From Actinomycetes bacterium (lineage in GTDB: Bacteria; Actinomycetota; Acidimicrobiia; Acidimicrobiales; JABEUL01): a DNA stretch of 33,969 nucleotides. Positions within the stretch are counted from its first letter, which is position 1. Every line of letters starts with the position of its first letter. Shown in pieces: positions 1-9,074 of the stretch. Where the stretch lies: assembly GCA_021790815.1 (NCBI GenBank), contig JAJYFT010000012.1:1-33969 (forward strand), given 5' to 3'. The notes below the pieces were generated by a model. That model was given only the letters and a program-made list of their open reading frames with translations, made no database searches and was not told the DNA's origin. Position numbers and translations under genes: made by a program.

Positions 1-1557
1 ATTTTCGACTTTAGTCAACGTCATGTAGAGATTCCAGATTTCAGATGCCTCAATGTCTTTACGATTTGTTGTAATGACATAGCAGCTGTAAAGGGAGGTT
101 TTCTGTTTTAAAGATTCTTTTTCAATTAGCTCTAAAGACTTGACTTTACGTTTTGATTTATTTGTTTCATAACTGGAAACTATCTCATAATGAATCATTG
201 CAGATGCGTGCTTGCTGGAGAGCTTGCCAAGTTGAACATTGACTTTCTTCTCATCTGTTAAGTGTCCATTTTCAATTCTAGTCTTAAGTTTGTTAAATGC
301 CTCAGTGAAGCAATTATGCCTAGCAGTATCTATAGCTGCATCTTTTAGAGCTCTATTAACTGAAAGGCACAAAACTTTAGTTCCAGTTTCAACCTCAATG
401 TCTTTGACAAATACTTGTTTGCCATCAGTTTTGTCGCTGGCAGAACTGTCACTGGCAGAACTGTCACTGGCAGGATTACCAATCTCTTGAAAGGTATCTT
501 TAGCATTTATAAATTCATCAATATAGTTCAAAGTATCGTTAACTCTTTCAATAACGATGTACTGATAGTCACGTGATATTAAGAGGTCTAAGTTATCTTT
601 TGTTGCAATCCCTCTATCCATTACAACAGTAGGTTTAAGCTGGTTAAAGAGGTAGTCACTATCTTCTAGACGATTAAGTACGTCAGCTAAGGTCTCAGGT
701 TCACTCTGATTACCTTTTAGAATCTCTGAATAAACAGGGAGTCCATATTCATCTACTACAAGTGCAAGTGTTACTAATAAACAGTCTGACCTCTTTTCTT
801 TAGAATGTCCATATGCTGCTAATGAGTTATTCTTTGCTTGACCTTCTAAATAAGTGTTAGTTAGATCATATAGTAAGAGTTTTCTTGTCGAGTTGAAAAG
901 TTTAGTTTCAGTCTTAACTAATCTAGTTTCTATCTCGACTTTTTTAAGCACTAAAAGATCTGCTATTTCATAGATCTGGTTTTTATTAACTGATGATAGA
1001 TCAACATCTAAAAACTCAGGTAGTGAGCTTTTCTTTGTTATAAATCTATGTGTTGAAAGTTCACTACCTGGAGATATTAATCGTGCTATCACTTGAGCTT
1101 TTATTAAAGATTCCTGCTTTAGAGTTAACTTTAAAGACTTTAGAATGTCATCTAATCCTACTCTCTTAAAAAACTCAACTGCAACTAGCTCTGGCCCAAG
1201 GGAACGATTAAATGAAGTAGTAGCACTTGCTAGATCAACTTTCTGAAAGTTAGAAGACTGTCTTCTTTTAGTTTTTTCTTTTTCAGCGTCCTCTTTAAAA
1301 TTGAACTGACTAACAAGGCTATCTGCAACTTTACTAAGCCTAGAATCATCATCAAATAATGAATCTTTACCACTAAGGCGAGATGACAAGAGACTAGCTA
1401 GTTTCTTAAACTCTTGCTTATCAATATCTAACGTACCTAACTCCATGACTATACGCTGTCTGGGACCACTCTCTGTTCTAATAGCTTCAACAAGTTGATG
1501 CTTTTTATAGACAGTACCTGATTTAAGATTCTTAGTTCTTGTTTCTCTAATGAACAC
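1..1557 (-). CDS. IS1634-family transposase (DDE, IS4 superfamily), 3' end outside window
   Basis: The protein cuts and joins the IS ends by DDE chemistry. I translated the minus strand through the whole stretch and it is open for 519 codons up to the left edge. It starts MFIRETRTKN from GTG 1557, the usual opening of this family, with an in-frame ATG at 1575 as an alternative (six extra residues). The N-terminal part has the family pattern HQLVEAIRTE...GPRQRIVMELGTLD. The RNase-H fold shows the first catalytic Asp at about residue 231 in YDLTNTYLEG, the second at about 314 in VVMDRGIAT, and the likely catalytic Glu at about 518 at the very edge (YMTLTKVEN). A short Ser/Asp-rich repeat (ASDSS units) sits between the second Asp and the Glu. 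The frame appears intact within the window. Confidence 0.88.
   Translation of the reverse strand, partial: MFIRETRTKNLKSGTVYKKHQLVEAIRTESGPRQRIVMELGTLDIDKQEFKKLASLLSSRLSGKDSLFDDDSRLSKVADSLVSQFNFKEDAEKEKTKRRQSSNFQKVDLASATTSFNRSLGPELVAVEFFKRVGLDDILKSLKLTLKQESLIKAQVIARLISPGSELSTHRFITKKSSLPEFLDVDLSSVNKNQIYEIADLLVLKKVEIETRLVKTETKLFNSTRKLLLYDLTNTYLEGQAKNNSLAAYGHSKEKRSDCLLVTLALVVDEYGLPVYSEILKGNQSEPETLADVLNRLEDSDYLFNQLKPTVVMDRGIATKDNLDLLISRDYQYIVIERVNDTLNYIDEFINAKDTFQEIGNPASDSSASDSSASDKTDGKQVFVKDIEVETGTKVLCLSVNRALKDAAIDTARHNCFTEAFNKLKTRIENGHLTDEKKVNVQLGKLSSKHASAMIHYEIVSSYETNKSKRKVKSLELIEKESLKQKTSLYSCYVITTNRKDIEASEIWNLYMTLTKVEN
433..474. repeat. 15-bp tandem repeat inside the IS1634 transposase gene
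   Basis: On the minus strand the unit GCCAGTGACAGTTCT recurs with a 15-bp period (433-447, 448-462 and a partial copy at 463-474). It encodes repeated A-S-D-S-S residues in a variable linker of the transposase. The copies differ by one base at most, so the expansion looks recent and keeps the frame. Confidence 0.8.
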
Positions 1558-1593
1558 AATTACATTGTAACACATATTCTAAATGAATTACAC

Positions 1594-1612
1594 GCATTAT
1601 CGACAATAATGC
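1594..1612. repeat. Perfect hairpin upstream of IS1634 transposase
   Basis: GCATTAT and ATAATGC form perfect 7-bp arms around a 5-nt centre, about 37 bp upstream of the GTG start. It could be an operator or a hairpin that limits read-through expression, as seen upstream of many transposase genes. The role is inferred. Confidence 0.5.
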
Positions 1613-1750
1613 ATAATTAGGACACTACATTTGCAATTCTAAAACCCTCTAGCTCCTCTGCCAGGAATAATGTATTTGAGATATGCAGAAATAAGGCATT
1701 TTTAGTGAAAATTACACAAATTCCGGTAACGTTGGGTTAGTATTAATACG

Positions 1751-4700
1751 ATGAGAATGGTATCAAGGCACTTAAGTAAGTTTAAGATTCTCCTCGCAAT
1801 TATTCCAATCTCTATATTTTTTTCAACCATTATTTTATCCGAGCAAAGTCCAAGATTTGCAGATGCCTCAACTCCATTAAACCTTAGCTGGACAAAGCAA
1901 TTAGCTGATCCTGCGCTATCTGGCACAAGTGGAGTTGGTTTAACTTCTATTAGTTGTATTCAAAGTGAGTGCTTCGCTGCAGATGACAGTGGTCGCCTCG
2001 TATATTCAACAAACGCAACAAGTTCGTCTATTCAAAATTCAACATGGGCAGTTATTGGTTTAGACTCTGGCTCTTCATTTAATTCAATTACATGTCCCAG
2101 TACGTCATTTTGTGTTGCCGCTAGTAGTAATGGAAGTATATATTATTCGTCTTCACCAACTACATTTAGCTACATTCAGGTGCCGATAGATCCGACTTCT
2201 TCGATTGAAAGTCTTTCATGTCCTAGTATTAACTTGTGCGTGGGTGGAGATGCTAATGGAAACATTGTCTACTCGACAACACCAGCTTCTTCGAGTTGGA
2301 CTGTTCAAAATGTCGATTCAACAAATGCAATCCTAGCAATTTCATGTCCTAGCATTAACTTGTGTGTGGGTGGAGATGCTAATGGAAACATTGTCTACTC
2401 GACAACTCCAGCTTCTTCGAGTTGGACTGTTCAAAATGTCGATTCAACAAATGCAATCCTAGCAATTTCATGTCCTAGCATTAACTTGTGTGTGGGTGGA
2501 GATGCTAATGGAAACATTGTCTACTCGACAACACCTACTTCAACAACTTCTAACTTCCTAACGGCATTAAATGACAGCGGAAACAGTATCTTAAGCGTTT
2601 CATGTTTAAGCTCTGATTTTTGTCTGGCAGGGGACAGTTTAGGAAACGTCATTTACTCTTCAAGTCCTAGTTCGACATCTTGGACTAAGTACAGCATAGA
2701 CGGGTTTTTGAAACTTGACGCAATCAGTTGCATAAGTACTTCGTCGTGTATATTTGTCGACAATTTAGGAAATGCATTAGCTTCTTCGACCCCCTTTGTG
2801 TCTTCGCCGTGGACTTCTATTACGATAGATAGTTCGGTTACCATTACATCCATGTCATGTTATTCACCCATGGCATGCATTGCGAGTGACAGTGCTGGCA
2901 ATATTTTATTTTCATCAAGTCCGACACAATCAAATTGGACCGTTGAAAACATAGATGGAACTAACTCAATAAAGACTGTAACCTGTCCATCTCCAATATT
3001 ATGTCTCGCAGGAGATAATTCCGGAAATATTTTTGTTTCGTCTTCACCGTATCTTAAGTCCAGTTGGGTGGAGTACAATATTGACGGCTCGCTTTCAATC
3101 CAAGGAATTTCATGTCCAACTACGTCGATCTGTTACGGTGTGGACTCAAGTGGAAATTTAATAACCATTTCGAATCCACAAGCTCCAAGTTTTTCCATAA
3201 TATATATTGAAACGTTGTATCCCACTCATCCGCTTACTGACATATCATGTCCAACTACTGCACTGTGTGTCGTAGGCGATTCTACAGGTGACATTTTTTA
3301 TTCAAGTGACCTTACAGCAGGTTCGTCAAACACTTGGACATTCAAGAACGTTGACGGCGCGAACGAAATAAACTCAGTTACATGCCCCACATCTTCATTT
3401 TGCATATTTGCTGACTCTACAGGAAATATTTTCAGTGCTCAGAACTTTCCATCTGGCAGCTTTACTAGTAGCGCCGTAGCACCAGGAACCTCAATTGACA
3501 GAGTAAAGTGCAATACGGAATTACTTTGTATCGCTTCTCAAGGTAATGGAAGTATCGCAACTTCTCAAGTCACCATTGGAACAAATCCTACCTGGACATC
3601 ATCTCAAATTGACGGCAATGTTCCACTCGACGCAGTGTCATGTCCATCAATCAATCTTTGTCTTGTGGGCGATTCAGCTGGACAGATTTTAACGGGGATT
3701 GGCACTCCATTAGGACTTGGATTTACTCCGATTACACCAACCCGAGTCTGCGACACAAGGATAGGTTCGCTTATCCCACCAAATGGATGCAACAATAATG
3801 GGAACAATCCTGGGACATTAAACAATTCATCTTTGCTAGACGTTCCACTATCAGCCTACGTTCCTTCAAGTGCTCAAGCAGTATTAGTTAATATTACGGT
3901 TACTAACACTACCGTTGATAACGATTTTGTAGATCTAACTGAAGGAGGCGCCAATAAAGTTCCTTCCATATCTACTGTAAACATAGGCTCTTCTCAAACA
4001 GTAGCTGAAATTGCAACAGTCACACTTGGGCCCAGTAAAGATATCCAAGTATTTAATATGTACGGGCAAGCTGACATCATTATCGACTTAGCGGGTTACT
4101 TTTCTCCACTCGCATCAAGTGTATACAACTTCGGTTTTATTAATCCTGAGAGGATTTGTGACACTAGGATTGGTTCAAATGTTTCACCAAACCAGTGCAA
4201 TAAGAACGGGACCTTATCTAGTCCATTAAGTCCTGACTCTACCTTAAGCGTTTCAGCATCACAAGTACCTGGAATTCCATCAAATGCATCCGGTTTAGTT
4301 GCAAACATTACCGCCACAAATGCAACCCAAGAAGGTGACTATTTAACTGTCTTTCAGTCTGGCACCCCAAAACCGCCTTCATCAAACTTGAACATCGGGT
4401 CTCAACAGACTGTTTCAAACACTGTAATCTTGCCTTACTCTTTAGCCCAAGACATTTCAATTTACAACTTTATTGGAACCGTCGATGTTATCGTTGACGT
4501 TGTTGGCTACATTACACTTTCGACTCAATCAACTTTTGCTTTTGTCCCAGCAACGCCTGAAAGGATTTGTGACACAAGACTAAATGCATGGACACCTAAT
4601 GAATGCAACAATTTCGAACAAACCTCAGGGGAACTAAATCCACTTTCTACTCTCGATGTTCAGGCAACTGGAGAAGGTGACATTCCCTCATCACAAGTTG

Positions 4701-4933
4701 GAGGACTTTTTTACAGTCTTATTGCAACTAACGGAAGTTCTAATGGAGGATTTTTCTCCGTATCGCCATCATCAACTTCAATAAGCACGAGCGTAGTGAA
4801 CTTTGCAGCCAATACAAGCGTTGCACACGCTTCAATAACAGGGCTGTCGAGCTCTGGAACATTTAACATTACTAATGCTATAGGTTCAGCCGATGCAATT
4901 GTAGATGTCGAAGGTTGGTTCACCCCCATATAA
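1751..4933 (+). CDS. Large secreted protein: 14 propeller-like Cys repeats plus three DTR-repeat domains
   Basis: A signal peptide is visible at residues 8-38 (basic start, long hydrophobic run, then ADA). Residues about 65-655 hold 14 repeats of roughly 42 residues. Each has the pattern (I/V)(S/T)C-x4/5-C-(hydrophobic)-x2-D-x2-G-N-(I/V), followed by a Trp-containing strand, which suggests two seven-bladed beta-propellers with a disulfide in each blade. Three C-terminal domains follow, at about 660-787, 796-926 and 933-1060. Each begins (V/I)CDTR and ends in a D-V/I-I-V/I-D-x2-G-(Y/W)-F/I-type strand, a repeat common in actinobacterial exoproteins, often beside lytic or adhesive domains. There is no LPXTG motif, membrane anchor or recognisable enzyme domain. 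It is probably an extracellular binding or surface protein; the ligand is unknown. The SD is weak; ATG 1757 is an alternative start. It stands alone, convergent with the SIMPL lipoprotein. Confidence 0.85.
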   Translation: MRMVSRHLSKFKILLAIIPISIFFSTIILSEQSPRFADASTPLNLSWTKQLADPALSGTSGVGLTSISCIQSECFAADDSGRLVYSTNATSSSIQNSTWAVIGLDSGSSFNSITCPSTSFCVAASSNGSIYYSSSPTTFSYIQVPIDPTSSIESLSCPSINLCVGGDANGNIVYSTTPASSSWTVQNVDSTNAILAISCPSINLCVGGDANGNIVYSTTPASSSWTVQNVDSTNAILAISCPSINLCVGGDANGNIVYSTTPTSTTSNFLTALNDSGNSILSVSCLSSDFCLAGDSLGNVIYSSSPSSTSWTKYSIDGFLKLDAISCISTSSCIFVDNLGNALASSTPFVSSPWTSITIDSSVTITSMSCYSPMACIASDSAGNILFSSSPTQSNWTVENIDGTNSIKTVTCPSPILCLAGDNSGNIFVSSSPYLKSSWVEYNIDGSLSIQGISCPTTSICYGVDSSGNLITISNPQAPSFSIIYIETLYPTHPLTDISCPTTALCVVGDSTGDIFYSSDLTAGSSNTWTFKNVDGANEINSVTCPTSSFCIFADSTGNIFSAQNFPSGSFTSSAVAPGTSIDRVKCNTELLCIASQGNGSIATSQVTIGTNPTWTSSQIDGNVPLDAVSCPSINLCLVGDSAGQILTGIGTPLGLGFTPITPTRVCDTRIGSLIPPNGCNNNGNNPGTLNNSSLLDVPLSAYVPSSAQAVLVNITVTNTTVDNDFVDLTEGGANKVPSISTVNIGSSQTVAEIATVTLGPSKDIQVFNMYGQADIIIDLAGYFSPLASSVYNFGFINPERICDTRIGSNVSPNQCNKNGTLSSPLSPDSTLSVSASQVPGIPSNASGLVANITATNATQEGDYLTVFQSGTPKPPSSNLNIGSQQTVSNTVILPYSLAQDISIYNFIGTVDVIVDVVGYITLSTQSTFAFVPATPERICDTRLNAWTPNECNNFEQTSGELNPLSTLDVQATGEGDIPSSQVGGLFYSLIATNGSSNGGFFSVSPSSTSISTSVVNFAANTSVAHASITGLSSSGTFNITNAIGSADAIVDVEGWFTPI
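2216..2536 (+). repeat. Near-identical 126-bp tandem repeats (blades 3-5)
   Basis: Blades 3, 4 and most of 5 are repeated with an exact 126-bp period; copies start near 2216, 2342 and 2468. Encoded residues are almost identical and silent differences are few, unlike the other diverged blades. This indicates recent in-frame duplication within the propeller region. Confidence 0.92.
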
Positions 4934-5034
4934 CCTAAACTTAAAAAAATGTGTCAATCCGAACCCACTGCTTTTCAATGAGTACCAACAGAAACACTTC
5001 AGCTTAAATCCCCAATTCAGACAGTTCGATGGTA

Positions 5035-5058
5035 GAAAGGTTCACATGCTGAACTTTC
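5035..5058. terminator. Possible bidirectional hairpin between convergent genes
   Basis: GAAAG(G)TTCA and TGAACTTTC can pair (9 bp, one bulged G, loop CATGC) directly after the stop codon of the SIMPL lipoprotein gene and 100 bp after the large secreted protein gene. There is no long T run, so terminator activity is uncertain. Confidence 0.35.
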
Positions 5059-5808
5059 TTACTTGCTTGCTATGGCAAACGTTACGTTTTCTTGAACGTT
5101 CGTAATTTGTGTTCCAGGCTCCACGGGTACCGAGCCAGCAACATTGCTTGCAGCATTGTACATTATTGGATATGGGTTAGAGACAGGGGATGCATCACTT
5201 ACAGAACAAACTCCTACTACGGTTTCGGAAAGGGCACTAGCTATTTGTTGCGCTGTATTCTTTGCCTTTTCAACTGCAACTACTCGTGCTTGATCATTTA
5301 AAGACGTTGGATCTGAGATCGAGAAACTTACCGTTTGGATTCGCAATGAATTTCCACCAGCGCTAGTAACGGCATCCAAAATGTTTCCAGTATTGCTAAT
5401 TGAAGTAACCGTCACATTCAAACTGTTACTGGCACTATAACCAATTATGTTGCCAGAACTTGAATAATTTGGTGAAAGAGTTATGCTTGCAGTTTGTATA
5501 TTCTGAATACTCACTCCATTAGATACTAAAGAACTAATTACAGTGCTAGTCTCTGAATTATTTTTATTTATTGCCTTGACTGCTGTTGACGCAATAGTTG
5601 AAACACCTAAATACAGTGTTGCTTGATCTGGAGTACTTTTAACATCCCCAGAAGCATTTACTGTCAGTTTTGCTTGAGAACTAGAACAGTTTTGATTACT
5701 GCCCAAAACAGATGTATTCGATAGTGCATTTGCTACCTGCGAACCACACGATGCAAGCGCTATACCTCCAACAATTAACAAAACAATAGGATGGCTGTTA
5801 AGTTTCAT
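5059..5808 (-). CDS. SIMPL (DUF541) domain lipoprotein
   Basis: The first 21 residues are a lipoprotein signal with lipobox L18-A-S-C21, so the mature protein should be lipid-anchored on the outside of the membrane. Residues about 46-247 match the SIMPL/DUF541 fold: LTVNASGDVKSTPDQATLYLGV at the start, then a central VTVTSISNTGNILDAV segment and a DARVVAVEKAKNTAQQIA-like helix. The family includes BP26/OMP28-type periplasmic proteins that assemble into rings; a biochemical activity is not established. The start is supported by a strong GGAGG about 6 nt before ATG 5808. It is convergent with the large secreted protein and has no operon partner. Confidence 0.88.
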   Translation of the reverse strand: MKLNSHPIVLLIVGGIALASCGSQVANALSNTSVLGSNQNCSSSQAKLTVNASGDVKSTPDQATLYLGVSTIASTAVKAINKNNSETSTVISSLVSNGVSIQNIQTASITLSPNYSSSGNIIGYSASNSLNVTVTSISNTGNILDAVTSAGGNSLRIQTVSFSISDPTSLNDQARVVAVEKAKNTAQQIASALSETVVGVCSVSDASPVSNPYPIMYNAASNVAGSVPVEPGTQITNVQENVTFAIASK

Positions 5809-6574
5809 AATATTCCTCCAAATTTAAACGGTTATTTATATAGACCTATCAAGCTTCTGTTTTCATGCACAATAAAACAATTTATTATTATTCAAAACTC
5901 TTTTAACGTTATAGATGAGAATGAATGCCATACTTAACCTTAATAGAACCTCGAAACTGCTCAGATGTAGAGATCTTTTGCACACATATGCGGATGTGAA
6001 CTACTATCGAATTTTCACTTGGCAACTTTGAACATTACTGAAACGCGACATCTAACATACTTATGAACTTTATTTAGATAACAAATAAATAATCTGCATC
6101 TAGGAAAGAGCACCTTACTTTATTAATCATTAGATTGATTATGCGCCGCTTAACTGGGTTTGACATGCAAAAAACTCGCAGAATCAAAATCATTATGAAA
6201 TTGGAACTGAACTTGGTGACTTTAAGAGCCAGCCGCAAGCAACAAATGGGGTCTTCAGTAATAGTGCCCATAAAGAGAAACTGGTATTTGCAACCCAAGT
6301 AAACGTTTGCAACTGACCTACCCTTAAGACACTAGCAGTTATGCGTCTTCAAACTGTTGAAAGCAAAATAAGCTTAACAATTAAAAAAGTGGTCATTTAA
6401 GCAACATCTCAGTTAGGATAGTTTCAAAAAGTCACTCTATCCATTAAACTTGATTTCAAAATCCATTCTTAACGGCAAACCTCACCTATCGGTTTCATGG
6501 ACATAAACACCTTCAAAATATCTGGTAATCGCCAACCGCTAAAAATTAGGTGAACCTTTGCTTATTTTCTTAAA
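5809..6574. other. 766-bp intergenic stretch without a convincing gene
   Basis: It is AT-rich and lies between two genes that diverge from it. The only longer open frame (minus strand, 74 codons) lacks an SD and resembles no family I know. Small inverted repeats occur at 6123-6140 (TAATCA/TGATTA) and about 6417-6443 (GGATAG/CTATCC); the second lies 130 bp upstream of the P450 gene and might be regulatory. No tRNA-like sequence was seen. Confidence 0.5.
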
Positions 6575-7801
6575 ATGAGTAATAATATAATAATGGACGG
6601 CAACTACTTGAATATAGATTGGGCAAACGACTTTGACATATTAAATTCGGCTTATATTGAAGATCCGTTTTCAATCTGGGAGACACTGAGAGAAGAATGT
6701 CCAATAGCTCATACGGACAGGCGAAAAAGTAGTTGGTTGCCGGTTGACTATGATGTTGTGACTAAAATTGCACACGACATAAACCACTTTAGTTCAAGCG
6801 AGATTTTAGTCATACCAATTATGGACGGTGAGCCGAATCCAGCACAACCGATTCTCCCTTACGGTGTACCTCCAATCTCTGCAGACCCACCACTTCATAC
6901 CTGGACAAGAAGACTATTGCTACCTTGGTTTTCTCATAAAAGTGTTGAGCGGTACAGATCCATGACAACAGAGCTTTGCAACAATCTTATTGATAAGATT
7001 ATTGAATCAAAACATCCTGACGGTGCGCGAGACTTTGCACAGCAAATTCCCGTTAGAGTAATTGCAACAATGCTAGGAGTTCCAACCGACATGACTGATA
7101 CGTTTACTTCTTGGGTAAGAGATTTTCTCGAGTTCGCTGATGACAGAGAAAGGCGGCTTAATGGCGCAAGGGGGATTTTCACTTTCCTAATTGAGGAGAT
7201 TGAAAATCGAAAATCGAGTCCGAAAAATGATTTAATTAGCGAGCTTCTTTCTAGTGAGTTTAACGGCAAAAAGCTGGATAGTTCACTTGTTCTTGGAATG
7301 TCAATATTGGTGTTGGTCGCAGGAATTGATACAACTTGGAGTGCGATTGGATCTTCCCTTTATCACCTTGCAACTAATCATAACGATTTAGAACGTCTCG
7401 TAGCCGAGCCGGAATTAATGGATCTGGCAGTCGAAGAGTTTCTTCGTGCATATTCGCCTGTAACCATGGCAAGAGTTGTGACTGAAGATATAGAAATTAA
7501 GGGTTGCCCTATGAAAAAAGGGGACAAAGTACTTATGAACTTTCCGGCTGCAAATCGTGATCCAAAAGTATTTTCAGACGCAGACAAAGTTGTAATCGAC
7601 CGTAAAATTAATAGGCATGTTGCCTTTGGTTCGGGCATTCATAGGTGTGCGGGGTCTAACCTGGCCCGCATGGAACTGAACGTTAGTTTAAGGGAGTGGA
7701 TCAAAAGAATCCCACGATTTAAACTGGCAGAAGGCGGTGTAGTTACATGGGCAGGAGGTCAAGTTAGAGGACCGAGAGAACTTCCATTGGAGATAATATG
7801 A
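6575..7801 (+). CDS. Cytochrome P450
   Basis: A soluble bacterial-type P450 monooxygenase of 408 residues, the usual length. Diagnostic parts are in order: PPISADPPLHTWTRRLLLPWF near residue 100 (the C-helix region that contacts heme), the oxygen-binding I-helix AGIDTT at 249-254, ExxR at E288-R291, and the heme loop FGSGIHRCAG with the thiolate ligand Cys358. Its last four bases overlap the ferredoxin start (ATGA), so the two are translationally coupled and the ferredoxin is the likely electron donor. No ferredoxin reductase is nearby, so reduction must come from a gene elsewhere. The substrate cannot be told. There is no good SD at ATG 6575; ATG 6593 is also possible. Confidence 0.95.
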   Translation: MSNNIIMDGNYLNIDWANDFDILNSAYIEDPFSIWETLREECPIAHTDRRKSSWLPVDYDVVTKIAHDINHFSSSEILVIPIMDGEPNPAQPILPYGVPPISADPPLHTWTRRLLLPWFSHKSVERYRSMTTELCNNLIDKIIESKHPDGARDFAQQIPVRVIATMLGVPTDMTDTFTSWVRDFLEFADDRERRLNGARGIFTFLIEEIENRKSSPKNDLISELLSSEFNGKKLDSSLVLGMSILVLVAGIDTTWSAIGSSLYHLATNHNDLERLVAEPELMDLAVEEFLRAYSPVTMARVVTEDIEIKGCPMKKGDKVLMNFPAANRDPKVFSDADKVVIDRKINRHVAFGSGIHRCAGSNLARMELNVSLREWIKRIPRFKLAEGGVVTWAGGQVRGPRELPLEII

Positions 7802-7992
7802 AAATTTATGTAGATCAAACGAGATGCCAAGGTCATTCACGCTGTTACATGCTTGCGCCAGATCTCTTTGAAATTGACGACTATGGCCAATCGACAGAGA
7901 AAATCAACGTTCACCTACCGTCTGAACTTGAAGAAGACGCGAGACTGGCAGCTGAAAACTGTCCTGAATTTGCAATTGTTATAATCGAATAA
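7798..7992 (+). CDS. 3Fe-4S ferredoxin, partner of the P450
   Basis: A 64-residue ferredoxin with the pattern C10-x2-H13-x2-C16 ... C55-P. The second cluster position is His in place of Cys, which is typical of the single 3Fe-4S ferredoxins encoded beside actinobacterial P450s. It transfers single electrons to the P450 heme. The ATG overlaps the P450 stop codon by 4 bp. The length is normal for the family. The gene ends 26 bp before the stop of the convergent SDR gene. Confidence 0.93.
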   Translation: MKIYVDQTRCQGHSRCYMLAPDLFEIDDYGQSTEKINVHLPSELEEDARLAAENCPEFAIVIIE

Positions 7993-8018
7993 GAGCGAGT
8001 CTATTGCTAATTAAGATG

Positions 8019-8915
8019 TTAAAGTTCTGGTAACTTGACAATTGGCTCAAGCATTTTAAGCGTAAGGTCCCAAAGTTCTTGGATCTCTATTTTCTTTGCT
8101 GCTCGCCGAGAAGTAAATGATTTGTGCATTCTGACAAAGTACTTTCCAGTTACCTGATTAACCTCATTCGAACTCGCAAGATAGATAGAAGTTCGAGCTC
8201 CCATTTTGGCAGATATCTCAAACGGTCTGATTATTTTATTTCCTAAATTTGATATCCCTTTCAGATCTCCATCCATTCCAAACCCACTTCTAACTGCACC
8301 TGGGTGAACTGCATTTGAAGTAATGCAACTAGCATCTAGCTTCTCTGCGAGACCTTTTGCGAATAGTAAGTTTGCAAGTTTACTCTTTGAATAAGCACTA
8401 AAAGGGCGGAACCCTCTTTCTCCATTAATACTTTCAGAAGTCCATGGTCCACGAGCTCCAAAATGAGCTACCGACGACAGTGTCACAACTCGAGCAGGTT
8501 TTGCTAGTTTGATTTGATCCATTAACAAGTGAGTTAGATAAAAAGGGCCTATATGATTTACTAAAAAAGTGCGTTCAATTCCATAGTCTGATATCTCCCG
8601 AGTAGACCAGTAACCTCCTGCATTATTTAAAAGGACGTCTACTTTGTTAAAATCATTGTTTATCGTGGTTGCACATTTCTCCACTACGTCAAAATTGCTG
8701 AGATCCAACTCAACAATGTGAACTTTCTCATTTTTAGATCTATTGACAATATAATCTCTAGCACTATTCGCCTTTTCAAGATTTCGACACGCCATTACTA
8801 CGGTAGCTCCCAGAGTTGCTAAACCCAAAGCCGTTTCCTTGCCAATTCCGTCATTAGCCCCAGTTACCACGACGATCTTATCTTTCATTGGCTGATATTC
8901 TCTCACTTCTTCCAT
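8019..8915 (-). CDS. Short-chain dehydrogenase/reductase, retinol-dehydrogenase-like
   Basis: A Rossmann-fold NAD(P)-dependent oxidoreductase. The cofactor motif TGANDGIG is at 18-25, LDLS at about 70-73, NNAG at 97-100, and the catalytic residues are S148, Y175 and K179 (YSKSK). An Arg at 44 (ACRNLEKA) suggests NADP(H) preference and, with the RGFRPFSAYSKSKLAN segment, resembles the retinol dehydrogenase/protochlorophyllide-reductase-like SDRs. The substrate is unknown. The first ATG (8915) has no SD; Met10 (8888), just before the KDKIVVVTG strand, is a plausible alternative start. The gene is convergent with the P450/ferredoxin operon, so co-function is possible but not shown. Confidence 0.88.
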   Translation of the reverse strand: MEEVREYQPMKDKIVVVTGANDGIGKETALGLATLGATVVMACRNLEKANSARDYIVNRSKNEKVHIVELDLSNFDVVEKCATTINNDFNKVDVLLNNAGGYWSTREISDYGIERTFLVNHIGPFYLTHLLMDQIKLAKPARVVTLSSVAHFGARGPWTSESINGERGFRPFSAYSKSKLANLLFAKGLAEKLDASCITSNAVHPGAVRSGFGMDGDLKGISNLGNKIIRPFEISAKMGARTSIYLASSNEVNQVTGKYFVRMHKSFTSRRAAKKIEIQELWDLTLKMLEPIVKLPEL

Positions 8916-9074
8916 TTATTTAATACACTAGTTAAATTATCATGGCAATTACTTCAAATGCTCGCCAGTTTTCTAAATAATTTGACATCTTTCCTAAATC
9001 AGCATAAATTAATGTCGATAATGATCAGAAGTAGGCATTAAAAATTAGACTTAACATTATGGAAAGATTGCACT

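Larger units (their letters stand above)
1..1625 (-). mobile_element. IS1634-family insertion sequence, truncated by window edge
   Basis: This is the transposase-start end of an IS whose other end lies outside the window. It is recognised from the transposase encoded on the minus strand. The outer boundary near 1620-1640 is an estimate; without the other end I cannot identify the terminal inverted repeat or target duplication. A hairpin-forming repeat at 1594-1612 lies between this boundary and the transposase start. Confidence 0.75.

Noticed and set aside
239-490. Plus-strand 83-codon open frame
   Set aside because: It lies antisense to the IS1634 transposase, which I translated without interruption, and its Leu/Ser repeats are only the complement of the ASDSS repeat.
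2216-2536. Regular repeats that might suggest a CRISPR array
   Set aside because: The repeats are contiguous, 126 bp long and encode protein blades; there are no spacers and no cas genes.
6074-6298. 74-codon minus-strand frame in the 766-bp gap
   Set aside because: It has no SD, no recognisable domain and an erratic composition; not supported as a gene.
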